Of a stretch of 20,283 nt of DNA, positions 7,778 through 14,978 are shown piece by piece. The translations under genes were made by a program, and so were the position numbers. Origin of the DNA: CAZUSO01 sp964622775 (GTDB taxonomy: Bacteria > Bacteroidota > Bacteroidia > Chitinophagales > Chitinophagaceae); NCBI GenBank assembly GCA_964622775.1, contig CAZUSO010000051.1:1-20283 (forward strand). Direction: 5' to 3'. Under the pieces are notes generated by a model. The model saw only the letters and a program-made list of their open reading frames with translations, was not told the DNA's origin and ran no database searches. The number at the start of each line of letters is the position of its first letter. Position 1 is the stretch's first letter.

Positions 7778-8391
7778 TTCTGAAATATTTTGACGAATTC
7801 ACAAGGGAGCAAATAAATCAATATAAGCAATTACAAGCCCTGTACGAACACTGGAATGCGCAAATCAATGTGATTTCCAGAAAAGATATTGACGCCCTCT
7901 ACACCAAACACATCCTACATTCCCTGAGTCTTACTGCGGTATGTACCTTTCAACCCGGCATGCATATTGTGGATATCGGCACAGGCGGAGGATTCCCCGG
8001 AATACCCCTCGCCGTTTTTTATCCCGACACGGAATTTTTGTTAGTGGATTCCATTGGCAAGAAAATAAAAGTGGTACAGGAAATTTCCACTGTATTGGGA
8101 TTGAAAAATGTTAAAGCGATTCATGCCCGAATTGAGGATATTCCACAGGGTAATTTTGACTTTGCCGTATCCCGCGCGGTGGCCTCCGTAAAAGATTTAT
8201 GGCACTGGGCAAAGCCTAAAATCAGCAAAGGAAAATCCACAGAACTGGCTAACGGCCTGCTTTGCCTGAAAGGCGGCGATCTGGCGCAGGAAATTTATGA
8301 AAGTAATACGCGGCCCTCAATTTGGGAGGTACACCAGATTTTCCCTGAGCCGGAATTTGAAGACAAATATGTCTTGTGGATTGGGAAATAA
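7768..8391 (+). CDS. rsmG: 16S rRNA (guanine-N7) methyltransferase RsmG
   Basis: This 207-residue cytoplasmic enzyme methylates N7 of a conserved guanine in the 530 loop of 16S rRNA using S-adenosylmethionine. The helical N-terminus (FDEFTREQINQYKQLQ, then LYEHWNAQINVISRKD) and the SAM-binding motif VDIGTGGGFPG at residues 68-78 are diagnostic of RsmG/GidB. The later SRAVASV segment is also typical. The start is the ATG at 7768, which overlaps the end of the glycosyltransferase gene by ten bases (ATGGAAATAA), so translation is probably coupled; an in-frame TTG at 7750 would add six unsupported residues. Loss of this gene gives streptomycin resistance in other bacteria. Its location between two glycosyltransferase genes is unrelated to its function. 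Confidence 0.95.
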   Translation: MEIILKYFDEFTREQINQYKQLQALYEHWNAQINVISRKDIDALYTKHILHSLSLTAVCTFQPGMHIVDIGTGGGFPGIPLAVFYPDTEFLLVDSIGKKIKVVQEISTVLGLKNVKAIHARIEDIPQGNFDFAVSRAVASVKDLWHWAKPKISKGKSTELANGLLCLKGGDLAQEIYESNTRPSIWEVHQIFPEPEFEDKYVLWIGK

Positions 8392-8424
8392 CTAACAGGA
8401 ACCACAGACGAAAAAGAAAAAATT

Positions 8425-9351
8425 ATGAGTTCAACGGCACCTTCCCTCAGCATTTTAATCATCACTTACAACCGGTGTGATGATTGTTTGTTATTATTGA
8501 AAAATTTAGAAAGTCAACATAATATCAATGAATATGTCGGTGAAATTTTACTCCTGAATAACAATTCCGGCGACAGCTATCAACCGGTGCAGGATTTTAT
8601 AAAACGGAGCCTGCTGCCTATAAAATATATCCAGCATCAGGAAAACTTAGGTGTTGCCGGCGGACGTAATTTTCTCATTAAACGGGCGCAGTTTCACTGT
8701 CTTTTAGTGCTGGATGATGATGTAGAGTTTGATCAACCGGATGCCATCCGTACCGTTGCAGGGCTATTTGAGAAAGAGCCATTCCAAAAAAATAATACGG
8801 CAGTCATCACACTGAATATTCATTATTATGAAACCCGCGAACGCCAGCGGAATGCATTGCCCCATAAAAATTACCAGGAATACAAAGACAAAGACTGGTT
8901 TCTCACCTACTATTTCACCGGAGCCGCCCACCTGATGAAAAAGGCATTGTTTGAGCAAACCGGCTATTATCCTCCGGATTTTTTCTATGGTATGGAGGAA
9001 TATGATCTCAGTTTTCGTATCATAGATGCAGGTTACACGCTTGCCTACGACAGCAGCGTTAAGGTCTGGCATAAGGAATCTGCTTTAGGCCGTATTCCCA
9101 ACCGCGATAAGCTGAAAATGATGTGGCACAATAAAAGCGTAGTGGCCTGGAAATATCTTCCGGAAAAATATTTTCGTTCCACAGTATTCATGTGGGGATT
9201 GTATTACCTCCGCCACAGCGGCTTCGACCTGAAAGGATATGCAGAAAATAAAAGGAGGATAAAAACCATTCCCCGTAAAATCAGTCGTCAACCCATCAGC
9301 TCAAAAGCCTTAGCTTATCTTTATAAGATAAAAGCACGCCTGAGTTATTAA
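8425..9351 (+). CDS. Family 2 glycosyltransferase, soluble
   Basis: This 308-residue GT-A enzyme starts with the classic SILIITYNR strand. It has the ENLGVAGGRN segment found in rhamnosyl/galactofuranosyl-type GT2 enzymes, a metal-binding DDDVEF motif (D97-D99), and a GMEEYDLSFR segment at about 190-197 supplying the putative catalytic acid, which matches the EEDxDLS pattern of this subgroup. No membrane segment is visible, so it probably works on the cytoplasmic face of the membrane, adding a sugar to a lipid-linked glycan or surface polysaccharide. It follows rsmG by 33 nt and is likely in the same operon as the membrane glycosyltransferase. The short C-terminal tail is basic. The donor and acceptor cannot be assigned from sequence alone. 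Confidence 0.85.
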   Translation: MSSTAPSLSILIITYNRCDDCLLLLKNLESQHNINEYVGEILLLNNNSGDSYQPVQDFIKRSLLPIKYIQHQENLGVAGGRNFLIKRAQFHCLLVLDDDVEFDQPDAIRTVAGLFEKEPFQKNNTAVITLNIHYYETRERQRNALPHKNYQEYKDKDWFLTYYFTGAAHLMKKALFEQTGYYPPDFFYGMEEYDLSFRIIDAGYTLAYDSSVKVWHKESALGRIPNRDKLKMMWHNKSVVAWKYLPEKYFRSTVFMWGLYYLRHSGFDLKGYAENKRRIKTIPRKISRQPISSKALAYLYKIKARLSY

Positions 9352-9519
9352 AAATTGACGGAAAGAGTCAACCCCCTTTTAACCCAGGCATAATTTGTCT
9401 GTATGCTCAAAAATCATTAAATGGATTAACAACATGCTTACTATTTTGAATTACGAATTTTGAATTAATGCTACCATTTTTTATAAAAAATTAAATTTAT
9501 CGCCAAAAAAATCATTTCA

Positions 9520-11262
9520 ATGAAATTCGGATTTGTATCAGCCATTCCCTTGTTTTTATTGTTTGCCGCCAGCATCGGAAACCCGTCCCATACCCATGCG
9601 CAGAATGACGCGTTTGGATCTTTTAAGGATGATTTCATCACACAGCTTTGGCAGACTTATCCGGAATGGGCTACCGCAGCAGGCTATCATAAATATGACG
9701 ATATGCTTTTCCTGCCCAATGAGGCCGGCTTCAAAAATGCAAGAGCCTTTGCAACAAACTATCTGGAAAAACTGAAACAACAGTATCCGGAAAAACTCAG
9801 TCCGGCTGATCAAATAGACTATCATTTAATCCAGAATGAACTGGAAAAGATAATGTGGGAAATAGATGAAGAGCAGGCCTGGCAATGGAATCCGGCACAA
9901 TACAACGTAAGCGATTTGTTTGCCACTATGCTTTATGAAAGCTATGCTCCCCTGGAACAACGTTTGAAAAATTTTGTAAGCAGAGCCGGGATGCTCCCGG
10001 CCTATTATCAGGCAGCCAAGGAAAACATTCAACATCCCGTACCGGAGCTTCAGGCGCTGGCCGTGGATCAAATCCGCGGCGGGCTATCGGTGTTCGAACA
10101 GGACTTTTCAGATTCCCTGAAAAAATCCGGTATTCCCGATCAGGAAAAAACGGAGATGGCACAAACGGTGCAAACGGCCATAAGCAGCATCCGCAGTTTT
10201 GTGAGCTGGCTGGATGCTTTTAAACCCGAACAACCGCGAAGTTTTCGTTTAGGAGTAAAGCGCTATGAAAAGAAATTCCATTATGATATTCAGTCGCAGT
10301 ATTCCGCCCGCCAGCTTTATGATTACGCAATGGGCAGAAAGCAGTATATTCATACCGAAATGGCTCGTATCAGCCGAATGTTATGGCCGAAATATTTCGG
10401 GAAAGAACCCATGCCATCCGATAGTCTGGTAGTGATCCGCAAGATGATCGATACGCTTTCCGTTATACATGTAAAGCCCGAAGATTTCCAATCGGCCATT
10501 GAAGCGCAGTTGCCGGAACTGGTAAAATTCATCAATGAGAACAACCTGCTCTACCTCGATCCCTCCAAGCCCTTAGTGGTACGGCGCGAGCCCGCTTATA
10601 TGGCAGGCATAGCCGGAGTTTCCATCAGCGCTCCTGGCCCTTATGATCAAAACGGGAATACTTATTATAACGTAGGCAGCCTGGAAGGATGGCCTGCCGA
10701 TAAAGCGGAGAGCTATCTCCGGGAATACAATCATTATACCTTACAAATCCTCAATATTCACGAAGCCATTCCCGGCCACTATACCCAGTTGATTTATGCC
10801 AACCAGTCGCCCAGTATGATCAAATCCATCTTTGGCAATGGCGCCATGATTGAAGGCTGGGCGGTATATACCGAACAAATGATGCTGGAAAACGGGTATG
10901 GCGACAATGCGCCGGAAATGTGGCTGATGTGGTATAAATGGAACCTGCGCACCGTATGCAATACCATCCTGGATTATGCGGTTCATACGCAAAATATGAG
11001 CAAAGCAGATGCCATGAAGCTGTTAACCCGGGAAGCCTTTCAGCAGCAGGCTGAAGCGGAAGGAAAATGGAAACGGGTCAGCATAACCAGTGTGCAGCTG
11101 GCCAGCTATTTTAACGGATATAAAGAAATTACCGAACTGCGTGACGCCCTGATGCAACAAGAAGGAAAGGCTTTTGATCTTAAAAGATTCCATGAGCAAT
11201 TTCTAAGTTATGGCAGTGCACCTGTAAAATATATCCGGCAAATGATACTGTCCGGTCATTAA
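9520..11262 (+). CDS. Secreted DUF885 family protein, zinc-peptidase-like
   Basis: This 580-residue protein has a signal peptide ending near THAQ (residues 1-28). The body is largely helical and belongs to the DUF885 family, recognised by HEAIPGH at residues 414-420 followed by IEGWAVYTE with glutamates E445 and E452. HExxxGH plus a downstream glutamate resembles the zinc site of gluzincin-like metallopeptidases, so the protein is probably a periplasmic or outer-membrane-associated carboxypeptidase or oligopeptidase. No substrate is established for most members. The VGSLEGWPADKAESYLREYNH stretch before the motif is also typical. The ATG at 9520 begins the signal peptide. It is separated from the preceding glycosyltransferase by 168 nt and probably has its own promoter, although no strong box was seen. 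Confidence 0.85.
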   Translation: MKFGFVSAIPLFLLFAASIGNPSHTHAQNDAFGSFKDDFITQLWQTYPEWATAAGYHKYDDMLFLPNEAGFKNARAFATNYLEKLKQQYPEKLSPADQIDYHLIQNELEKIMWEIDEEQAWQWNPAQYNVSDLFATMLYESYAPLEQRLKNFVSRAGMLPAYYQAAKENIQHPVPELQALAVDQIRGGLSVFEQDFSDSLKKSGIPDQEKTEMAQTVQTAISSIRSFVSWLDAFKPEQPRSFRLGVKRYEKKFHYDIQSQYSARQLYDYAMGRKQYIHTEMARISRMLWPKYFGKEPMPSDSLVVIRKMIDTLSVIHVKPEDFQSAIEAQLPELVKFINENNLLYLDPSKPLVVRREPAYMAGIAGVSISAPGPYDQNGNTYYNVGSLEGWPADKAESYLREYNHYTLQILNIHEAIPGHYTQLIYANQSPSMIKSIFGNGAMIEGWAVYTEQMMLENGYGDNAPEMWLMWYKWNLRTVCNTILDYAVHTQNMSKADAMKLLTREAFQQQAEAEGKWKRVSITSVQLASYFNGYKEITELRDALMQQEGKAFDLKRFHEQFLSYGSAPVKYIRQMILSGH

Positions 11263-11280
11263 TACCGGAAATTATTTTTG
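11251..11280 (+). terminator. Possible weak intrinsic terminator after the DUF885 gene
   Basis: TCCGGT at 11251-11256 pairs with ACCGGA at 11264-11269 across a 7-base loop that holds the stop codon. The stem is followed by AATTATTTTT. It is short and the U tract is interrupted, so the call is weak. The same T run also forms a perfect TAnnTTTG match, TATTTTTG at 11273-11280, which could instead be a -7 box for maf. Confidence 0.25.
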
Positions 11281-11318
11281 GGATTGTTAACTAATATCTA
11301 TACTAAATCAACAATGCC
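11280..11318. repeat. Second copy of the GGNATTGTT hairpin motif
   Basis: GGGATTGTT at 11280-11288 pairs with AACAATGCC at 11310-11318 (8 of 9 positions). The complement of 11298-11318 is identical in 19 of 21 positions to 6440-6460 upstream of the glycosyltransferase operon. The bases just before each plus-strand copy are also alike (TTTTTGG before the ATTGTTAA). It ends 38 bases before the maf start codon. Confidence 0.55.
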
Positions 11319-11356
11319 TGATTTTTCTACAATCACAAATTTCATTACAAATCTTT

Positions 11357-11935
11357 ATGCCTGATAATCATGTGCAATTTCCCGTCATTTTAGCTTCCCA
11401 ATCTCCGCGGCGCAGGCAATTGCTGGAGCAGGCGGAGTTGAAATTCACCATACAATCTGCCGACATAGCGGAAGATTTTCCTGCGGATATGCCTCCTGCC
11501 GAGGCGCCCGTTTTTATCGCTTCCAACAAAGCGGAAGCTATTGCGCAGCAGCATCCGGACAGCATTGTGATTGCAGCAGATACCGTCGTCATTCTGGAGG
11601 GCGAAATTATCGGGAAACCCGTTGACCGGGCAGATGCGCTGCGTATGCTTCAATCCCTTTCCGGGAAAAAACATGAGGTGGTAACCGGTGTGGTCATTCA
11701 GCAGGGCAGGCGGAAGATCCGTTTTTCCGAAACCACTACGGTTTTTTTCCGGCCGCTGACTGCAGAGCAAATCATACATTACCTGGATCATTACAAACCT
11801 TACGACAAGGCCGGATCTTATGCCATCCAGGAATGGATCGGCCTTACAGGCATTGAAAAGATACAGGGCGATTATTACAATGTCATGGGCTTACCGGTAT
11901 GCAAAGTGATGGAAGCGCTGAGGGAGATGCTATAA
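11357..11935 (+). CDS. maf: Maf family nucleoside triphosphate pyrophosphatase
   Basis: This 192-residue cytoplasmic protein hydrolyses non-canonical or specific NTPs (dTTP/UTP in the YhdE subgroup) to the monophosphate and is thought to act in house-cleaning and septum control. Family motifs are clear: the N-terminal ILASQSPRRRQLL, the metal-binding AADTVV with D75, GKPVDRADALRMLQSLSGKKHEV in part, and the KPYDKAGSYAIQEW block. The last favours the dTTP/UTP-type Maf over the YceF type. The length is normal. The ATG at 11357 gives a standard N-terminus. A 16-codon reading frame (11314-11364) overlaps the start in another frame; it has the same first three residues, MPD. The gene is 94 nt downstream of the DUF885 gene and 87 nt upstream of the DUF3467 gene. 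Confidence 0.93.
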   Translation: MPDNHVQFPVILASQSPRRRQLLEQAELKFTIQSADIAEDFPADMPPAEAPVFIASNKAEAIAQQHPDSIVIAADTVVILEGEIIGKPVDRADALRMLQSLSGKKHEVVTGVVIQQGRRKIRFSETTTVFFRPLTAEQIIHYLDHYKPYDKAGSYAIQEWIGLTGIEKIQGDYYNVMGLPVCKVMEALREML

Positions 11936-11980
11936 ACGGGGGAAGATATTTTATCGCTACACATCACCGCCAAAAATCAA

Positions 11981-11988
11981 TATCTTTG
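11981..11988 (+). promoter_or_regulatory. Putative -7 box for the DUF3467 gene
   Basis: TATCTTTG is a perfect match to TAnnTTTG, 34 bases before the ATG at 12023, giving a leader of roughly 30 nt. The -33 region lacks a clear TTG. Confidence 0.5.
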
Positions 11989-12022
11989 TTTCCTACAAAA
12001 TAAATATCAAATACAATAGAAA

Positions 12023-12343
12023 ATGGATCATCAAACTCAGGATCAACAGCAACAAATCAACATTGAATTATCCGAAGAAATGGCCGATGGCACATATGCC
12101 AATCTTGCGGTCATTACCCATTCCTTTGCCGAATTTGTTATTGACTTCGTCAATGTCATGCCGGGTGTGCCTAAAGCGAAAGTAAAGTCGCGTATTGTTA
12201 TGACGCCACAACATGCCAAACGCCTGATGCGTGCGATCATCGATAATGTGAAGCGCTATGAGTCGCAAAACGGTGTCATTAAAGATCAGGAGCAGTCGAA
12301 TAACCTGCCGTTTACCTTTGGCGGACCTACTGCTGAGGCCTGA
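12023..12343 (+). CDS. DUF3467 domain protein
   Basis: This 106-residue soluble protein begins with a glutamine-rich tail (MDHQTQDQQQQ) and then carries the DUF3467 fold: INIELSEEMADGTYANLAVITHS, then a FVIDFVNVMPGVPKAKVKSRIVMTP-type core (only part quoted) and a helix ending NVKRYE. The ADGxYANLAVITHSxxEFVIDF pattern is the hallmark of the family. DUF3467 proteins are small, widespread in Bacteroidota and of unknown function; no catalytic residues are evident. The pattern suggests a binding or oligomerising protein. The C-terminus is disordered-looking (LPFTFGGPTAEA). It has its own -7 box and is followed by a 451-bp gap, so it is probably monocistronic or the last gene of the maf transcript. 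Confidence 0.85.
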   Translation: MDHQTQDQQQQINIELSEEMADGTYANLAVITHSFAEFVIDFVNVMPGVPKAKVKSRIVMTPQHAKRLMRAIIDNVKRYESQNGVIKDQEQSNNLPFTFGGPTAEA

Positions 12344-12794
12344 TTGGGTCTGTTTTTTACCGGTCATTGAACGGTAACCCGTAGTGATTGCTCCATGAAA
12401 GTACAACAACTGATGTTAAAGGACTTCCGAAATCAATGATTATAAATTGTAAAAGGAAGTCCTTATTGATAACCGGAATATCGTTGCATGCTTCTGTTCA
12501 TTATGATGATTGTAAATGAGTAATTGTGGAAAATCAATTTTCCGTTTCCAACGGGTTTTATTTTATTGGAAATCTATAATGAAAATCGTCACACAGAAAA
12601 GCACTGATAATAAAACCTGTACGGACATTTGTCAATTGTGAAGAAATAATTACCATAACCTTTCCCCAGCAGAGGAATTATTCTGACCGTTTTACTAAAG
12701 TAAAGAGTGCGTTTTTTATCACTGTTTCTGAGGATCGGTTACCAGAATCTCACCTTGAATCCTGTTATTTTCATTGAGCATTCAACCGCTGACT
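12344..12794. other. 451-bp gap between DUF3467 and UbiD genes
   Basis: No convincing gene is present. The gap holds a weak 6-bp hairpin (TTACCG/CGGTAA, 12357-12377) just after DUF3467, a strong 10-bp stem at 12419-12464 and AT-rich sequence after it. Two tiny frames (12395-12439 and 12436-12519) overlap by ATGA but have no other support. An in-frame TTG at 12774 could extend the UbiD protein by seven residues. Confidence 0.5.
12419..12464. repeat. Perfect 10-bp hairpin with 26-nt loop
   Basis: AAGGACTTCC at 12419-12428 pairs fully with GGAAGTCCTT at 12455-12464. The loop contains a smaller AATC/GATT stem. No T run follows on the plus strand and only a short one would follow on the minus strand, so it does not look like an ordinary terminator. 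Confidence 0.5.
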
Positions 12795-14651
12795 ATGTAT
12801 GCGACATTAGAAGATTGCCTTCTTGATTTAGAAAAAAATAATCAGCTCATACGGATTCCGGAGTTGGTGGATCCCGATCTCGAGATGGCGGCTGTTCATC
12901 TCAGGGTGCATGCCATGCAGGGGCCGGCATTGCTGTTTGAAAATGTAAAAGGCTGCCGGTATCGTGCCGCCTCCAATATCTTTGGCACAATAGAACGCAG
13001 CAAATTCATCTTCCGCAACACCTGGAACCAGGTAGAAAAAGTGATAGCCCTGCGCAATAATCCCATGCGCGCCCTCCGGCAACCTTTTCAGCATCTGGGT
13101 ACGGCATGGGCTGCAACCAGGGCTATGCCCCATAAAACAACTTCGGGCACCGGTAATTTTGAAGCAATCCATATTCATGATCTTCCCTTAATTAAACACT
13201 GGCCTCAGGACGGCGGAGCCTTCGTAACGCTCCCGCAGGTTTATACTGAAGACGTGGATCATCCCGGCGTGATGCAATCCAATCTGGGTATGTACCGCAT
13301 TCAGTTGACCGGAAACGATTACCTGCCTGACCAGGAAATCGGCTTGCATTACCAGATTCACCGCGGCATCGGCATCCATCAAACGAAGGCCAATGCGCTG
13401 GGCGTTCCGCTGAAAGTGAGCTGCTTTGTGGGCGGACATCCGGCACATTCATTAGCCGCCGTAATGCCTTTGCCGGAAGGCATAAGCGAATTAACCTTTG
13501 CAGGGATGCTTGCAGGGCGGAGGTTCCGCTACCATTATCAGGATGGATTTTGCATCAGTAACGATGCGGATTTTGTGATCACTGGTGAAGCAATCCCCGG
13601 AACCAACAAACCGGAAGGCCCGTTCGGCGATCACTTAGGTTATTACAGTCTGCGTCATCCTTTCCCGGTGATGAATGTGCATAAAGTCTATGCCCGCAGG
13701 AACGCCATCTGGCCCTTTACCGTAGTAGGACGTCCACCCCAGGAAGATACCGCCTTCGGCGCCCTGATCCACGAGCTCACCGGCGATGCGATCCCACAGG
13801 AAATCCCGGGCGTGCAGGAAGTGCATGCAGTAGATGCCGCCGGCGTTCATCCACTATTATTTGCAGTGGGCACAGAGCGTTATACGCCTTATTTAAAAGA
13901 CAAAAAGCCGGCAGAAATCCTCACCCAGGCCAATCGGATTTTAGGTACCGGACAATTAAGCCTTGCCAAATATTTGTTCATTGCAGCTTCGGATGATCAA
14001 ACCAAATTAGACAGCCATGAAGAAGCTTCGTTTTTGAAATACCTTCTGGAGCGCATCGATCTAAGTCGGGACATTCATTTTCAAACCAATACCACTATTG
14101 ATACCTTAGACTATTCCGGATCGGGACTTAACCGGGGGAGTAAAGTAGTCATTGCTGCCTGTGGCCCGGTAAAAAGGGAACTCTGTACAAGCGTGCCGGA
14201 AGCGCTAAAAAATCTTCAGAACTTCCTTAATCCCAAACTGATTATGCCCGGAATTGTGGCATTCCAAGCCCGCCCCTTTCAGGATTATCAGCAAACCGGT
14301 TTGGAGATGGAAGCGCTAAACCGGCAACTATGCGCCCTGCCCGGCTCCGGGGATAAATGCCCGCTGATTATTATTTGCGACAACAGCGATTTTATTGCAC
14401 AGCGATTGTCCAATTTCCTGTGGGTGACCTTCACCCGGAGCAATCCGGCCTTTGACATACACGGCATAAACAGCCGCACGGAACATAAACACTGGTCCTG
14501 CGATCAGCTCATCATTGATGCCCGTCAGAAACCACATCATGCGCCGGTTCTTGAGTCTGATCCCGCCGTAGAGCAACGGGTAGATCGTTTATTTGAAAAG
14601 GGCGGCAGCTTATATAATGTTGGGAAACAAACAGTGAATAGTGGAAAATGA
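12795..14651 (+). CDS. UbiD family decarboxylase
   Basis: This 618-residue enzyme belongs to the UbiD family, which uses prenylated FMN made by UbiX to (de)carboxylate aromatic or unsaturated acids. Seen in order: the N-terminal LEDCLLDLEKNNQLIRI; the prFMN-site HRGIGIHQTKA with R190; the GVPLKVSCFVGGHPAHSLAA block; and the acidic EGPFGDHLGYYS motif with E274 and D279, the expected glutamate/aspartate partners of the arginine. It is longer than E. coli UbiD (about 500 residues), as is common in Bacteroidota members, with the extra length toward the C-terminus. A role in menaquinone synthesis is possible, but no ubiX or other quinone gene is near. The ATG at 12795 is preferred to the TTG at 12774 because the family begins at about this point. 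The C-terminal few residues (KQTVNSGK) look non-conserved. Confidence 0.88.
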   Translation: MYATLEDCLLDLEKNNQLIRIPELVDPDLEMAAVHLRVHAMQGPALLFENVKGCRYRAASNIFGTIERSKFIFRNTWNQVEKVIALRNNPMRALRQPFQHLGTAWAATRAMPHKTTSGTGNFEAIHIHDLPLIKHWPQDGGAFVTLPQVYTEDVDHPGVMQSNLGMYRIQLTGNDYLPDQEIGLHYQIHRGIGIHQTKANALGVPLKVSCFVGGHPAHSLAAVMPLPEGISELTFAGMLAGRRFRYHYQDGFCISNDADFVITGEAIPGTNKPEGPFGDHLGYYSLRHPFPVMNVHKVYARRNAIWPFTVVGRPPQEDTAFGALIHELTGDAIPQEIPGVQEVHAVDAAGVHPLLFAVGTERYTPYLKDKKPAEILTQANRILGTGQLSLAKYLFIAASDDQTKLDSHEEASFLKYLLERIDLSRDIHFQTNTTIDTLDYSGSGLNRGSKVVIAACGPVKRELCTSVPEALKNLQNFLNPKLIMPGIVAFQARPFQDYQQTGLEMEALNRQLCALPGSGDKCPLIIICDNSDFIAQRLSNFLWVTFTRSNPAFDIHGINSRTEHKHWSCDQLIIDARQKPHHAPVLESDPAVEQRVDRLFEKGGSLYNVGKQTVNSGK

Positions 14652-14711
14652 ACGCGTGGAAAGTATTGTCATCTGTCAAAGAAGTTGGTTAAATTTATTT
14701 TATAATCACAC

Positions 14712-14754
14712 CTGTCCCGAGGATTCGGGAGCTTGTCCCGCCAGGTCGGGACAG
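14712..14754. repeat. Tandem GTCCCG hairpin repeat
   Basis: Two hairpins lie side by side: TCCCGA/TCGGGA (14715-14730, 4-base loop) and TGTCCCG/CGGGACA (14734-14753, 6-base loop). The outermost arms CTGTCCCG (14712-14719) and CGGGACAG (14747-14754) can also pair with each other. GC-rich palindromes of this look are commonly dispersed between genes as REP-like sequences. There is no T run, so a terminator role is doubtful. Confidence 0.55.
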
Positions 14755-14920
14755 ATACATGGTACTTGTGGTGCATTAAAGACAAACGGATGATTAGGAT
14801 TTTAAAAGAAAGCATAGTATCTCATCCTCTATGAAAATCTTTGTGGCGGTCTTACCCATTATCAACGGCCATTTAAAGTCCTTTTACATTTCGCTACAAG
14901 CCGGAGTCTCTTTGATTACC

Positions 14921-14953
14921 AAAAAATTTGCCGGCTGATGAAAGCCGGCAAAT
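14921..14953 (-). terminator. Intrinsic terminator of the M16 peptidase gene
   Basis: ATTTGCCGGC (14926-14935) and GCCGGCAAAT (14944-14953) form a perfect 10-bp stem with an 8-base loop. Read on the minus strand, the stem is followed by a run of six T (14921-14926, the last base shared with the stem) about 26 nt past the stop codon of the M16 gene. This is a standard rho-independent terminator. Confidence 0.85.
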
Positions 14954-14978
14954 CAATAATCAGTATAAAACCAAAGAA

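Larger units (their letters stand above)
14652..14978. other. 327-bp convergent intergenic region
   Basis: This lies between the ends of the UbiD gene (plus) and the M16 gene (minus). It contains the GTCCCG tandem hairpins at 14712-14754 and the M16 terminator at 14921-14953. A 35-codon plus-strand frame at 14831-14938 has a hydrophobic start but runs into the terminator stem and lacks a recognisable ribosome site. I see nothing else supported. Confidence 0.5.

Noticed and set aside
9355..9371. TTGAC/GTCAA hairpin after the soluble glycosyltransferase as a terminator
   Set aside because: A 5-bp AT-rich stem followed by CCCCC before the T run is too weak to call.
9443..9467. Direct repeat ATTTTGAATTA (9443-9453 and 9457-9467) as a regulatory site
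   Set aside because: It is an AT-rich intergenic tract, and related AATTACGAA strings recur near 20080. Low-complexity sequence is the simpler explanation.
12357..12377. TTACCG/CGGTAA hairpin after DUF3467 as a terminator
   Set aside because: The stem is only 6 bp and the T run precedes it on the plus strand, so it would not work as an intrinsic terminator for DUF3467.
12395..12519. Two tiny frames (14 and 27 codons) that overlap by ATGA between the DUF3467 and UbiD genes
   Set aside because: They lack a promoter box, ribosome site or recognisable protein features, and cross the strong hairpin at 12419-12464. Frames of this size are expected by chance.
14831..14938. 35-codon plus-strand frame with a hydrophobic N-terminus
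   Set aside because: It ends inside the M16 terminator stem and has no visible promoter or ribosome site. Length alone is not evidence.
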